Source: Plasmopara viticola (lineage: Eukaryota > Oomycota > Peronosporomycetes > Peronosporales > Peronosporaceae). Taken from it: a DNA stretch of 64,000 nt. The position numbers and the translations under genes were made by a program. The stretch's first letter is position 1. Each line of letters starts with the position of its first letter. A model generated the notes under the pieces. It did no database searches and was not told the origin of the DNA. It was given only the letters and a program-made list of their open reading frames with translations. Location of the stretch: NCBI GenBank assembly GCA_001695595.3, contig MBPM02000021.1, forward strand, positions 1 through 64,000, read 5' to 3'. Positions 8,421 to 20,758 of the stretch are shown piece after piece.

Positions 8421-10101
8421 TTACACACTCGGCAGATCCGTCTTGTCAACGATGTGAGCGAACGGGAACGGCCCAACAAATTTATACTGATTCTGCTTAC
8501 GCGTCGACTTCTCCACTTCGGTATAGTCGAGATTCGAGTAGAACACTTTGTTTGCAGCATACGATTGTGCATGCCACTCAATTTCAAAGGCGTTTACGTA
8601 AAAGTTGCCAAATTGTGCCTTGTATCGCTGCAGCACCTCGTACGGGTAAAAGTAAAAGCCACACACGTCTGGATCATCCTCACGAATCTCTTTCGGCACG
8701 GGAGATAAGACGTACGCAATCTTCTGTGCCAACATTGGTGGTAAACATAACTCGCTTGAACTTTCTGTCACCGTATCGTACTCAAACAGACACATGCGCA
8801 GCATATGGTCACCCCCACCGTGTCGTGTTGCGTACAAAGTACGTGTAATTGTCATTCATTAAACAGAAGTTGGGGTCTGTGCAGCGCAGGTGCAACGGTT
8901 GCAGACTCACCTTCGCGTACAGTTCCGTCTCATCAAACCACGAGTTCTTCAGAATAAATCCTCCGGTATATCCTTGCTTTGTTCGAAAGAGATCATTGTA
9001 GCCTACTAAAGTCATGACGTGGCCACCCTCAGGATTCATTACGTCACTTGTTATAAACTCACCGTTCAAATTGTAACCTTCTCTGTGGTCGATAGAAATG
9101 CAACAAGTTGTCATCGCTTATTTCGGGGGGCATAGTGTACACGAAATCGATAATGGATTGCATCGATCTTGTTTCGAGAGCTCACCTATGCATGGATAGT
9201 AGTGTGTCGTGTATGGTGTTGCAGTCGTTAATGACATGGCTTGACGGTCCTTCATTAGCGCGCGTTTAATCACCCTTTCATTCGTGAGCGTCTCCATTCT
9301 TCAATGCCAAGCCCAACGGGTTTCTTTTGCGCTTCTCGGCCGTCAATCCAGAACATACAGCATTGTTGCCATCATTAGGGTAATAAGGACATATGGAATG
9401 GGGGTAGATATTATCCTTTAAGCCATTCACTAGATACATAAGTAGCGCAACTTCACCTCCCTCAGTCGTGTTCTTCCAAATGCCGTTACCCGGAATCAAA
9501 CATGCCACTTGCTGCGGTGATCCAAGAGGGCCCGCACAAAGTCGCAGAACTTCAGCACCGTACGCCTGTTCCGAGATTGCCATGTACTCATCTTCCTCCA
9601 GCCACCCATTGGCAATTCCTTGTTGTCGGTAGCTGTTTTCTAAGACACCAACAGTTGCAAAATCCCAACACGTGCCACGTTCGTCTTGCGTCTTCAATGG
9701 AGTGACATGATCGACCGCAAATTTAGTTAAGAAGTCCTCGCTTTTTTCAAATTCTTTCTGGTTATTGTTTACTGTCGTGGCTTCATCTAGTACAATCACA
9801 GAATGCATTGCATCCCTACAAATGTTTCGATTAGCAATGATAAGTCCTTTCCAAAAGTCATATTCTTTTGAATAGTAAGTGTTTTCAACAATTGCTGCTG
9901 CATCTTGACAATCGCTTCTTGATGAAGTACCAAGGATCTGTGCAGCGTGACTACGCAGCTTAAACTAGCGATACCCACTACGAGAGCAACCACTATCGCC
10001 CCCCACGAAGGGCGACGGTAATTGTTATTGTTTGTGCGGTTGACAAAGGTGAGCTCTTCACACGCAAAGCCGACGGCCTCTGTTCCGTAATCCTTCGCCA
10101 T
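8421..10101 (-). pseudogene. Papain-like (C1A) membrane cysteine protease, left copy, broken
   Basis: On the - strand the frame starts MAKDYGTEAVGF. A hydrophobic segment at about residues 34-52 predicts a type II membrane anchor. After an intron come the papain landmarks: the oxyanion Gln in LKTQDERGTCWDFA with the catalytic Cys, an ISEQ block, the catalytic His in GGHVMTLVGYND and the Asn in ILKNSWFD. Lesions: a 2-bp loss near 9300 that ends the frame at 9278, an in-frame loss of about 88 codons after KNSWFD near 8937, and an extra G near 8815. The intron donor is GTTGAA instead of GTGAGA. Family function (secretory or membrane proteolysis) is known for C1A enzymes; the substrate is unknown. 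It is the paralogue of 58836-60745. Confidence 0.85.
9816..9889 (-). other. Probable 74-nt intron in the left protease copy
   Basis: The position matches the introns at 49736-49808 and 60482-60533. It ends in CATTTGTAG with a CTAATC branch-like motif upstream. Removing it joins the N-terminal anchor to the protease frame. The donor here is GTTGAA, one change from the GTGAGA of the other copies, so splicing may be weakened. Confidence 0.6.
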
Positions 10102-10213
10102 TTTCCACCGATCTTAATCACTTATACAATTATACTACTACTATTGTATGACAAGCTGTGGACTGTTTCAGCTTTTATTTATTATAATTCATTGCAATAT
10201 TCTTATCTTTTTC

Positions 10214-10467
10214 TCAAGACAGATCGAAGCCTGCATTCGACTTCATAGCGTCCAGCACCTTTCGGCGCATGGCCTCTTTTTTCGAGTGCGCTGGCAGTTT
10301 AAGCTAGTTCAAACATGTGGCACTTGAAAGCAACCGCTCGTCGTTTTCAACACACATTTGATGAATGCAAATGCGCGGACCTTGTTTCGAGAATCCCAGC
10401 AACAAAGGAAATTCGAGATCAAAGTTAAGCGGATTGCTTACCTTTTATGTTTCAAGTTGTCGTCCAT
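10214..10467 (-). pseudogene. HECT E3 ligase relic (exon 1 joined to C-terminal tail)
   Basis: About 210 bp match the HECT C-terminus (LDPRICIHQV region, catalytic Cys stretch, and the tail ending in LS plus stop at 10214-10216). A stop interrupts the frame at the position of the leucines after the catalytic Cys. Upstream on the - strand, 10467-10442 reads ATG GAC GAC AAC, the short MDDNLK first exon also seen at 40346, followed by a GTAAGC donor. Everything between was lost, about 3 kb of coding sequence, so this gene is dead. It shows the ancestral first exon with a good splice donor. Confidence 0.75.
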
Positions 10468-10499
10468 ATAAAACGAAGCTCTCAAATATTGTACTTCAG

Positions 10500-11083
10500 A
10501 AAAGGAAGGGGTAGGGTGATGTAGGTAATAGTTTACAAAGCATTATCTCCGTTCTATTCCACTCGCTATCCTTGTACAAACACGGGAGATGCTGTTTTAA
10601 GTCCTTAAAGACGTTGCTGCTTGCTGCGATGCAATCATCACACTAGCACACATGCAAGAATCTTCGCACCACTCATTTCGTCGGATAAAGACTTCACCTA
10701 TGCGATTGTCCATTAAAGCATAGAAGTGCGGTAACAAGAAATTTCCATACCACGTTCGCACATTTCTTCAGCAGCGTGCCAGATTAGCGATGTACCGAAA
10801 CCTTGTTCCCCGTATCGCTCCTTTCGTCACTACATAACGCATACTTCCCCTGTCACACATAAACGTCGATCAAGCTTTTGGTGCCGGATCAGAATTTGAC
10901 AATTTGCGCTGTGCTGTTTAAGCCTCTGCTGGCAAAGCATGTCTGCTGACTCATTGTGGTCCAAGCATTATGATAAATGTGAGGATAAAGAACAGGTAAA
11001 GTGGCGATAGGAAAGCTTGATATCCATTAAAATAACTACGCCATTCACTACGAAGACTGAAATGATGCACTCACCAACCGTCT
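10500..11083 (-). other. CRN-HECT spacer, possible relic of a further gene
   Basis: This conserved spacer recurs between every CRN and HECT in the window. No long open frame exists. On the - strand around 10830-10720 a short segment reads ERYGEQGFGTSLIWHAAEEM, which resembles an acetyl-CoA-binding GNAT motif (Q/R-x-x-G-x-G/A). Other copies have lost part of it. The ATG-initiated 21-codon frame starting MSQQTCFAS also recurs with its stop. I treat this as non-coding or a gene relic and do not assign a function. Confidence 0.3.
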
Positions 11084-11858
11084 CTAGCGATTTGTGATTG
11101 CTTTCCTGCATTGCGACACTAACCCTGGTAATTTCTCTAAAATCTGGTCTAAAAAGTGGCCATACGCGCTAATCAAGCCCAACGTACATACAACCGGCGG
11201 CACTCCATCCTTCAAACACTTTTTTTTGTCACCGGGACTTTCTCCATACGAAAAAACAATTGCAACGAAGACCAAGCTGATGAGATAGAGGATGTTATTA
11301 AGACTGAGAGCAACCGCGCAACTGCTGTTCTGGACAAGTCAGGCAAACATGCGTTGAGGTCAGTTTGTTGCAACAACTCTGACACGATATACACACCTTC
11401 CCAAACATCAACACCTTTCTTGCCGCAAATTTCAGTTGTATCGGTAAGCAGAGAAAATTTTCATCCGCGACCGCAACGCTGACATGATCTCTCCCACGTG
11501 TATCAACGAGCACGTGAATCACTTTCTTCTTATAAAATTTTTCGTCGCTCACGTCGAAGTAATCCTCAATACACCATGTTGGCTGTAGCAGTAGCCCTTT
11601 TTTCAAATGCTTTTTTTCTATGTCCTCTGGTATCGTCGCATTTTGAAGCCGAACCAAATCGCTGTCATCGTCCTTCATCCATTTGCCTTTTTTGTTGCCG
11701 CCCATCTTGGCGAGATAAAGAACGAGCTTGTCCGACGGAACTTCGTACTGCGCTTTCGTCTTGATTTGTTCCTTTAAGGTTGCAACCGATTGCTGGTTGC
11801 CAATCTCAACGGCGATTACACGTTTCTCGCCGACAATTGCATAGAGCAGCTCCACCAT
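11084..11858 (-). pseudogene. CRN (Crinkler)-like effector, left copy, frameshifted
   Basis: The start MVELLYAIVGEKR is the canonical CRN opening. LYLAK follows near residue 47 and HVLV near residue 117. The frame runs about 130 codons before a one-base shift near 11455 (the FSLLTDE region of other copies reads FLCLPIQ). The C-terminal hydrophobic domain continues in another frame to the stop at 11084. CRNs are modular secreted oomycete proteins whose N-terminus has a ubiquitin-like fold and directs delivery; the C-terminus carries the activity. The region upstream of this gene was cut by a copia insertion at 12062, about 200 bp before the ATG. Confidence 0.85.
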
Positions 11859-12062
11859 GTTTCTACACGGAAAGTTCGAAAATGCTTTTTTCCCAGCTAG
11901 CTCAACGAACTTGGTACCCTCCGACAAGCGATGATGAGATTCAGATAGAAGCGATATCTTGTACTTAATTTGATATATGATCAATATAATATTATTCCGC
12001 GACAGATAATGTAATAGACAGACGCTGAAAATGTTCAATAGCCACACACACGTAGTCAAGAC
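11859..12062 (-). other. CRN upstream region, split by the copia insertion
   Basis: This is the 5' flank of the CRN at 11084-11858. It includes the conserved GACTACGTGTGTG stretch found 5' of the + strand CRNs. The rest of the same intergenic region continues at 20905, beyond the inserted elements. The 5-bp junction repeat is AAGAC (12058-12062) and AAAAC (20905-20909). Confidence 0.7.
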
Positions 12063-12208
12063 TGTTGAGAAGAAAGTAGAAACCGAACTAAATATATTTA
12101 TCTTGACCAATGAACAGCTACCATATGCAATTACTAATTGTGACGTACTTGTAATCACTGTGAAGCCATCCACCTGTATAACATGCATTCAGCGGTGTAA
12201 TTTTGAAT
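12063..12208 (-). repeat. 3' LTR of the older copia (about 146 bp)
   Basis: It starts TGTTGAGAAG on the + strand and aligns over its length with 20759-20904. Its inner edge lies next to a purine-rich tract on the - strand (GAGTGGGAA). The edge bases are mutated, so the boundary is accurate to a few bases. Confidence 0.75.
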
Positions 12209-12220
12209 TCCCACTCACCG

Positions 12221-13362
12221 CTAATGCTGTGTGTCCTTTGTTGCTGACTTGGTCTTGATTCCGGAGGCTTCGCGCAGATACTCCAGCATCTTGGTTCCAA
12301 GCGCCTTGGTTAGCATATCTGCAAGCTGACACTTCGTATTAATGTAGCCAATCTTGACTAATCCATGCTGAACGTTCTCCTGAATAAAGTGATGTCTGAT
12401 GTCCTCGTGCTTTGTACTTGCGTGGTAGCCCGCGTTGTTTGCCAAAGCTATCGCACCTTGATTGTCTTCCCATATTTGCGTGCCTCCCACTTGTTCCTGA
12501 CCCATGTCCTTGAGCTTTGCGCGCGCCCAAAGTACTTCTTGTGTGCACAAGCGTAGCGCCATATACTCTGCTTCTGCGGAACTTAGTGCAACGGTTCTTT
12601 GATACTTGGACTTGAATACAACTTGAGCTTTACCAATGTTGAATAGCACACCTGAGACAGACCGTCTGCCATCGGTGTTGCTACCCCAGTCAGCATCCGA
12701 AAAAGCTTCAACAATCACCTTTCCTGTCCCTCTTTGGTAAACGATCCCATGATGACGTGTCGAATTTAAGTAGCGGAATACACGAATTGCGGCGTTCCAA
12801 TGTGGTAACCCCGAGAAATCGAGACAGTTGTGTCACGATGTTTGCGACGTCCGGCCGAGAGCAAGTTGTAACATATAGCAGACATCCAATTAGTGAGAGG
12901 TATGGTCTTGACCGCATCTCCGAATGCTCAGCTGCTGTACTCGGTGACTGTGATGTTGACAGCTTGAGACCGGACGTACACGGATTGTCGACGTTCTTGG
13001 CGTTTTTCTGTCCAAATCGCTCAGCCACGTCGCTAATGTAGCGTGTTTGCTTGATCATCAGTGTGGAAGCTGTCATGTCGTGTTCGATCTCTATGCCCAA
13101 GATGAATTTGGCCATACCGACATCCTTCATCTTGAAAACACCTTTTAGCATCCCCTTGACCTCTAGAATTCCGTCGCTCGTCTTGACTGCAACGATCATA
13201 TCACCGACATACGGACATACGTACACAAAACCTTCTTTCACTTCCTTCACGTAGACGCATTGATCCGCTCCACAACTGATAAAATCATTCTTCTTGAAGA
13301 CGTGGTCGATCGTCTTGTTCCAAGCACTTGCAGCTTGCTTGAATCCATATATAGCTTTGTCC
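12221..13362 (-). pseudogene. Older copia Pol, RT C-terminal half and RNase H
   Basis: Frames include KFILGIEIEHD, the SRPYLSLIGCLLYVTT block of the RT connection, then AFSDADWGSNTDGRRS, SSAEAEYMAL and HEDIRHHFIQE of RNase H. A frameshift near 12710-12740 separates RT from RNase H. The YVDD active-site region is altered (the corresponding block reads YVGDM). It ends against the LTR of copia B at 13363. Confidence 0.85.
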
Positions 13363-13570
13363 TGTTAATAAAAATAAACTCGGGATCGGAATGTTAATAA
13401 AAATAAACTCAGTAAGTTGTATTTTCGTGCGTTCATCCTTGTCCTACTCTTTGCTGTCTCTCTTGCTGGCCATTCATTCCTTTCGCGCACGATAGCCATT
13501 CAATCGCATTGACCAATCACTGGTCATAGTAACGTCCGCCTTTCTTCGATCAGCACATCAATCTTTAACA
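13363..13570 (-). repeat. 3' LTR of copia B
   Basis: This 208-bp LTR is nearly identical to those of copia A and includes the tandem TTAATAAAAATAAAC end block. The polypurine tract at 13571-13580 follows. Confidence 0.9.
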
Positions 13571-13602
13571 CTCTCCCTTGATGTGCGCGCGAAGTGAGCA
13601 TC

Positions 13603-16600
13603 CTACGCTGCCATCCGTAGACCCGTAAGAAACTTGCTGTGCTTGTCCCTTGCAAGTGCCTTCGTAAATCCGTCCGCGACCATGTCTTCCGTCGGCTTGT
13701 ATTCAAGTGTGATTTCCTCGCGTTCCACTTTCTCGCGCAGGAAATGAAATTTGATGTCGATGTGCTTCGTCCGCGAGTGATAAACAGGATTCTTGGCCAG
13801 TGCGATGCAACCTTGATTATCTTGATAAATCGTTGTTGCCGAATCGACACCGTACTTCATGTCCTTGAGCAGACTTCGGAACCAAAGAGCCTCTTGCGTC
13901 ACACTGTACAAACTCATGTACTCTGCTTCCGTGCTTGATGTTGCGACCGTCGGCTGACGCTTGGAATTCCACGAAACGGCACTTCCATTCAAGAAGAATA
14001 CATACCCTGTTGTTGAACGTCGCGTGTCGAGGTCTCCTGCCCAGTTTGCATCAGCATACGCAATCAGCTCTCCCTTGCTCGAGCCGTCAAACACAATGCT
14101 GATATCTAGTGTCGTCTTCAAGTACTTCAGAATTCGCTTGGCCGCCGCCCAGTGTGCCTTGCCGTAACGCTCGCAAAACTTGGCAACTTCACCAACAGCA
14201 TATGCTATGTCCGGGCGCGTACATGTTGCTATGTACATCAAAGCCCCCACCAGTTCGCGATATGGGTACTTCGGCGCAAACGCTTCCTCTTCGGGCAACT
14301 TCGACAACTTGGAGTTACTGTCCGCTGGTGTGTGCACGTCCTTGCATTGATCAACACCAAATTTCTCCGCGAGTCGCTTGATATACGCTTGTTGGTTTAT
14401 CTTGATCACATGGTCGTCACGCTTGCGGTGTATCTCGATCCCCAGGCAATACTTGAGCTCTCCGAGTTCTTTGATGCTGAACTCTTCCTTCAGCGCTCTC
14501 TTGATGTCCTCAATATGATCCATGGTTTTGCAGAACAGCATCAAGTCATCCACGTAAATGATGATGATGCTGTACTCGTTTCTCGAAACACAAACGAACA
14601 CACATGGGTCTGCCGAGGTACCCTTGAAACCTTGATTCTCCAGATGCTTGGTGAGCTTGCTGTTCCACCGTCGCGCAGCTTGCTTCGTCCCGTAAAGTGC
14701 TTTTTGAAGTAAGCACTTCTTTGCCGGATTTTCTTCATTTCGAAGCCATCTGGCTGGTCCATGTAGATCTTTCTTCAACTTCGCCGTACAGGAATGCTGT
14801 ATCAACGTCGACATTTTCAGCTTCTAAGTCTTCAGCCGCTGCGATCGCCAACACCGCATTAATCGACTCTTTGCGTGCGACTGGCGCAAACGTCTCATTG
14901 TAGGCAATTCCAGGGCGCTGCGTAAACCCCTTTGCGACTAAGCGTGCCTTGAACTTCACAATATTGCCACTCGGATCACGCTTGATACGGAAGACCCACT
15001 TGCACCCAACAGCCTTCTTATGCTGTGGCATGTCCAATAGCTTCCATGTGTTGTGATCTTCAAGTGACTTCATCTCGCTCTTCATTGCTTCCAGCCACTG
15101 ATCCTTGTATTCGCTCTTCATTACTTCTTCGTAGGTGGAAGCTTGTTCCCCACTGCTCTCCGCGACCAAACAGTGGTGAGAGTCGTACTCTCCCTCGAAG
15201 TCGTCCAGATTGAATTCACCGCGGCGTATGTTCGTGAATTCTTTGTCGTAGCGCACCAGACCACGCTTCTTCCGAACAGGTCGCACCATCCACTCTTCTT
15301 CGCCATCTCGGCCAGGTGTGCTCGATGCACGAGTTGGAACTTGCACGACCACGTTATCTTGCCCGTCGTTCCCGGCTCCTGGCGTGTTCGCATCGGTGGT
15401 GTCCTCAAAACTTCCTCTTCAAACGGTGCCTCCGTCTCTTCTTCGTCTTCAATCACGTCGACGATCACATTTCTTCTCTTCTCCAGTACCTTCGAGACGG
15501 GATGCTCAGCGAACGTCACACTTCTTGAAATCTTGATTGATCCGTCGTCCGCGTCAAGAAGTCGATACGCCTTGTGTTTCTTCGCATATCCAAGGAAGAA
15601 ACACTTCACGCCTGAATCATCCAGTTTCTTGCGTCCCGCCTTCGCCACATGCGCGTAACACTGCGCACCAAATACGCGCATGTGGTCGATACGCGGTTTC
15701 CTCTTAAACACCATCTCGTATGGACTTGATCTCTTGTTCGACGCGTTTGGAAGCACGTTCCGGATGTCTGTCGCTGTCATGAGAGCTTCACACCAGTATG
15801 ACTTGTCGAGTCCACTGTCCTTGATCATGCAGCGTGTCATCTCGATCAGTGTCCGGTTCATGCGCTCTGCCATACCGTTCTGTTCGGGTTGAACGGTACC
15901 GTGAACTCTTGTTTGATAAACTTTGCCTTGCAAAAGTTGTCCATCGCCGCGTTCCGGTACTCCCCACCGTTGTCACTTCGAAGAACCTTGACCTTTGTCC
16001 CAGACAGCGTCTTGATCTCTCGGTAAAACCTTGTGAACGCGCTTGTTACTTCGCTCTTCTCCCGCAACGGGAAGACCGTCGTGTACCGGTTTTTCATCAT
16101 GATGAAGCTGACAATGTACTTGTAGCCGGACTTTGAGAGTGGCGTGATTGGCCCGAGTACGTCAGAACACACCACTTCATCGGAACGCGCAGCCTCCCTG
16201 AGCTCTGCGTCTTCCTCACTTGTATAAAAAGACTTTCGCACTTGCTTGGATGTTGCGCACACATCGCATACAAAGTCCATCTTCATCTCTTCTCCCTTGA
16301 TTCTTCCATCCTTGACCAGAGCGTTTACCGTGCCATACGATGCGTGACCCAGTCTTCGGTGCCATAGCTCTGCTTCTGTCTCTGCAACATGGCACTCCGC
16401 GTCAGCCTCGATGTTGAGGTACATCAGGAAACCCTGTTTCCTTCCCGTGGCAACCGGTGTGCCGCCACGCTTCACCACGCACTCGTCGCGGGTAATCTCG
16501 ATCGTCATTCCTCGTGCTGCTGCAGCCGTAAGCGAGAACAAATTCTTCGACAGTTCTTGAACGTGCAGAGTATTTTCCAGCGTGGCATCGATCCACGCAT

Positions 16601-17537
16601 GCCCGGTCCAAACCCGAAGCTTGACCGTTCCGTAGCCGATGACCTTGAGCTTCACATCGTTCTTCGCGCTTGAAACACTGCGCGGCTGTTCAACTATCTT
16701 GTAGTCCACGAAGGATCCTCAATCCTTGCACATATGCGCCGATGCTCCGCTGTCCATGACCCAGCAGTTGCTCGCGTAGCCCTCACTGGCATTGAACGCG
16801 ATGTTGGACTGGTCATGGTTTGCTTCTCTTGGAATCCGACTTGAACGGCAATCTCTAGCATAGTCGCCGACCTTGCCACAATTGTAGCACACCCCCGACG
16901 GTCCTTTGGGACGTCGTCCTTGTTGCTTCTTTGGGTGCTGCTTGACGCTTCGCTTGTTTGTGTAGAGAGCCGTTGCTTCCTCTACTCGTGCCGCCTCCTT
17001 CTGGCGCACTTCTTCAGCAATCAGCTTACTCACGAGACTGCTGAATTCGAAGCTGGTGATCGACATCCGGAACGCCTGCACTAAGCTCTCGTAGCTTGCA
17101 GGAAGGCTCCTTAGCATGACTGCGCATATGTCTTCTTCACTTGGAGCACAATTTGCACTTCTCATCTTCATCACCAGGTCTTCAAGCTCCATCACATGTC
17201 CACTCATGTTCGACGCCGTGTACTTGAACGAAGCGAACTTCTCCTTCAGCCAAAGCCGATTCGCCATGTCTTGAGTGTGATGAAACCTTGCCAGTCTTCC
17301 CCACGCTTCGGTCGCTGACGTTGCGTCGATCACGTGCATCAGCTGAGAGTCACTCAAGTTGAGCGCGATCGCAGCGTGTGCTTGCTGCTCCTTGACCGCA
17401 TTGGGTGCGCCTTCGCCAGAGACGGCTCCCCACAATCCCTTGGACATCAAAGACATCTTCATCTTGTAGCTCCATAACGCGTAGTTGGATCCGTCGAATG
17501 GCTCGATCTTGACACCGGAGTCGTTACTTGGGCTCAT
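13603..17537 (-). pseudogene. Copia B Gag-Pol, frameshifted
   Basis: All domains of the copia A polyprotein are present, but the frame is broken. There is a nonsense change just after the protease DSGASAHMCKD block (CGA to TGA, near 16715), a one-base loss in the integrase at the FNPEQNG region (near 15885), a one-base loss near 15365, and a small deletion near 14765 in the RT. The zinc-knuckle His is preceded by Asp instead of His (VGDYARDC). The FIMMKNR integrase block is shared with A. It cannot make full Gag-Pol but could be mobilised in trans. Confidence 0.92.
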
Positions 17538-17541
17538 AACC

Positions 17542-17747
17542 TGTTAATAAAAATAAACTCGGGATCGGAATGTTAATAAAAATAAACTCGGTAAGTTGTG
17601 TTTGTGCGTTCATCCTTGTCCTACTCTTTGCTGTCTCTCTTGCTGGCCTTTCATTCCTTTCGCGCACGATAGCCATTCAATCGCATTGACCAATCACTGG
17701 TCATAGTAACGTCCGCCTTTCTTCGATCAGCACATCAATCTTTAACA
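17542..17747 (-). repeat. 5' LTR of copia B
   Basis: This 206-bp LTR shows several differences from its 3' partner (a short loss in GTGTTTGTGCG and GGCCTTTC for GGCCATTC), so it is older than copia A. The primer-binding site abuts it at 17541-17530. Confidence 0.9.
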
Positions 17748-17752
17748 TGTCC

Positions 17753-20710
17753 AGCTGACACGCAAATCCTTGAGCTTCCTTAACACCAATCGGAACTTCC
17801 ATGTGAACACGATCCGAAAGCACACTGTTGAGAAAGGCGGTGTCGACGTCCAGCTGTTTCATTTTGTAGCCTAATACCGCACACACTGCGAGTACAACTC
17901 GAATTGAGTTCATGTTGGCCACTGGAGAGTAAGTCTCGAAGAAACCCACGCCGTATTTCTGCTCGAAACCTTTAGCCACCAATCGTGCTTTGTAGCGCAC
18001 AACACATCCATTCTGGTCACGCTTCTTAGCAAAGACCCCAGCGGCATCCGATCGTACGTCCAATTGATTCTCGTAAAACGAGTGTCCATGTTTTGTTTTG
18101 GTAATGCGACTGTAATTCGGCGTCCATCGCTTGTCGCCACTGTTCTGCCTCGTCACTAGACATTGCCTGCGCATACGTGGTAGGCAAGTCTGATTCTTCA
18201 CCAACACTCACAGCGTAAGCGAGAATAGCTTCAGCTATAAGGCCGTCTTCATTAATCCTTGCACGCTTTGAAGATGGTGGTCCTTCGCTTCCTTCCAGAC
18301 TTTCATCGGCATCTGATCCGTTTTCCAACAACAACATTGGTTCATGTGTACGCCTTGAACGTTCCACTTGCGGTCGAAATACCAATCGATCTTCCTGTGC
18401 ATCCAGTGTAGGAGTTCTGTACTCTCTCAGTTCAGAGTGTACTGAGGTCAGTAATCACAGCATTTCGACCCTTGACACATTTGTGACGGACTCCTCCTCA
18501 TTCATTGGAGCATCTGGAATTTCATCTTCTTCTTCACACTCCATACGTTCATCTTGATCTTGTTGGTGTTCCGTCGGCCCGGACACTGCACTTTCATCGT
18601 TGTCTTTGGTAACGTGTTCCACTTTTATTTGTTTCGGCGGGGGCGTATCATAAATGCTGCCCACTTCACGCTCGTCCAGCTTCACCGACCGTGATACTAA
18701 TATCTAGTCTTTCTCCAAATCGTAAACTCGGTATCCCTTGGTGTCTTCGGCATAACCAAGGAACATGCACTTAAAGCTTTTGGCTTCGAGCTTCGTCCTC
18801 TTCACTTGATCAACGTGAGCATATCCATGAGACCCAAACACCCTAACATGATCCTTCCGAGGCTTCATCTTAAATCCCAGTTCATATGGGGTATTATTTG
18901 GGTGCATTGTATTAGGAGAGCGGTTGATCAGGTACACCGCAGTGCTTACTGCCTCTGCCCACCAACATGTCGGAACACACTTGTAGTGTAGCATGCTCCG
19001 TGCCTTTTCCATTATCGTACGGTTTATTCGTTCTGCAATTCCATTTTGTTGGGGACTGTATGGTGCTGTACGCTGATGTATGATACCGTTCCGCTGACAT
19101 AAATCCGTAACTGTCTTGTTGACAAACTCCGTTCCGTTGTCCGAACGCAGGCACTTGATACGGGCTCCCCATTGATTCTCATGCCGTGCTTTGAACATCT
19201 TGATCTTGTCGGCAACTTCACTCTTCTTTGCCAGAAAGTAAGCCACCACATATCGTGAATAATCATCCACAAAAGTCAAAATGTATTTAGCACCTTCTTT
19301 CGAAAGTGTCTTCATGGGTCCCATCACGTCTGTGTGAACTAATTCCAATACACGTGATGTCTTTGTCATGGACCATTTTGGAAAGGCTTTGATCGTCTGC
19401 TTGCCCTTCATGCATCCACCACACAGGGTTTTGATACCTTGTTTTAGCGCAGGAATACCTTCTGTGGATCGCATAGTCTTCACTGAAACGTCCTCATTTG
19501 GATGTCTCATACGAGCGTGCCATAACTCCCACTGACTATCAGCTCCCGAGTATTGCACCGATCGTGCCTCCTCTTGCTGACAATCCAGTGTGTAAGCTTT
19601 CCCATTTCTTGTCCCAGATGCCAAAGCTTCGTTCTTGTCCCAAATGATGCACGAAGCGCGCTGAAACTCCACACTTAGTCCACGTTCGGCAAGCTTTCCC
19701 ACCCACAGTAGACGTCTGTCAAGTCCAGGAATGAGCAACACTTCCATCATCGATATGCGTCTTCCATCTAAACCGATAAGCTTCACCGTTCCAGCTCCTT
19801 CGACGCGTAATTTTCTGCCATCTGCAATTATTACCTTGACGTCGTCTTTAAGTTGCTTGAAGTCGATCAAGTCACTTTGTTGAGGGACCATGTGTGACGA
19901 CGCACCACTGTCGATCAGCCAGCTTACTGATTGCTCATCCCCCACAGCAAACACTGCATCATTACCGCTATAACGGTTTCTGGAACGGCTCTCAGCAGCT
20001 GGGCAGTCCCGTTTCATATGAACAGTCTGGGCACAATTGAAGCATTTTCCCCGAAAACCGCCGCCCTTGCGTGGCGCGTAAATCCTGCGGCCACTTCCTT
20101 GTCTGCCCTTGATCCGTCCATCATTGTCTATGGCTCAAAACGCTTTCTCACTTGCTTCCTTCTTCTGTAGTCTGTCTGACTCCTTCAGCAACTTCTCCTT
20201 GACTTCGATCAGAGTGATGCCCTTGGCGTTTTCCACGATAGATGATATTATTTCATATTCCGCCGGCAAGCTGCTTAGAAGCACCTCTAGATGTCTTGAT
20301 TCATTTACCGACTCTCCCGTCATCTGGAGTCCCACGACCAGCTCATCGAACGCGTCCAGATGTTCCACCATGCGACTGCCACTCTCCATCTTAAACTCAT
20401 GAAGGCGCCGTGTCATCGTGACACGGTTGTGTAGAGTGGAACGATGGTAGAAATAGCGAAGCGTTCCCCTTGCCTCCAAGGCACGAGAAGCAGACCGTAT
20501 CTTGGTCTGGTGTTGAATCTCGACGCCCTGGGCAATTATACCCAATGCCTTGGCGTCATTCACGAGCCACGTCCCCGTTATTTCGCTCTCGTCCTTCGCG
20601 CCCATAATGTGTCCCAGAAGCCCTTTTCTTGCGAGGGCCATCCTCATGTTAAACTCCCAATGTTAGTAGTTACCATCTCCTAGGAGGACTTCGGTGCGCT
20701 TGGTAGTCAT
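17753..20710 (-). pseudogene. Older copia Gag, protease, integrase and N-terminal RT
   Basis: Gag begins with ATG at 20710 but meets a stop within about 16 codons (after LLGDGNY). The remaining Gag frame runs 20647-20135. Then come a CCHC knuckle (CFNCAQTVHMKRDC), the protease LIDSGASSHM, integrase with SDNGTEF and QQNGIAERIN, and a serine/acid-rich linker. The RT start reads GCRWG and ARLVAKGFEQKYGVGFFETYSPVANMNS, ending at the copia B insertion. At least four frame breaks exist. It is related to the family of copia D/E. Confidence 0.87.
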
Positions 20711-20758
20711 GCCGGTGAAGGTGTGGTGATGCGAGGCTGTTGTTTGCGGCTGTTAACC

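Larger units (their letters stand above)
13363..17747 (-). mobile_element. Copia element B, decayed sibling of A, nested insertion
   Basis: It belongs to the same family as copia A. LTRs lie at 13363-13570 (208 bp) and 17542-17747 (206 bp). The perfect target duplication is TGTCC (13358-13362 and 17748-17752). The primer-binding site overlaps the start codon at 17537, as in A. The Gag-Pol is broken. It inserted into the RT gene of the older copia. Confidence 0.95.

Noticed and set aside
10500..11083. Confident acetyltransferase gene
   Set aside because: Only about 20-30 residues resemble a GNAT motif, in one copy and in a frame broken on both sides; kept only as a low-interest observation.
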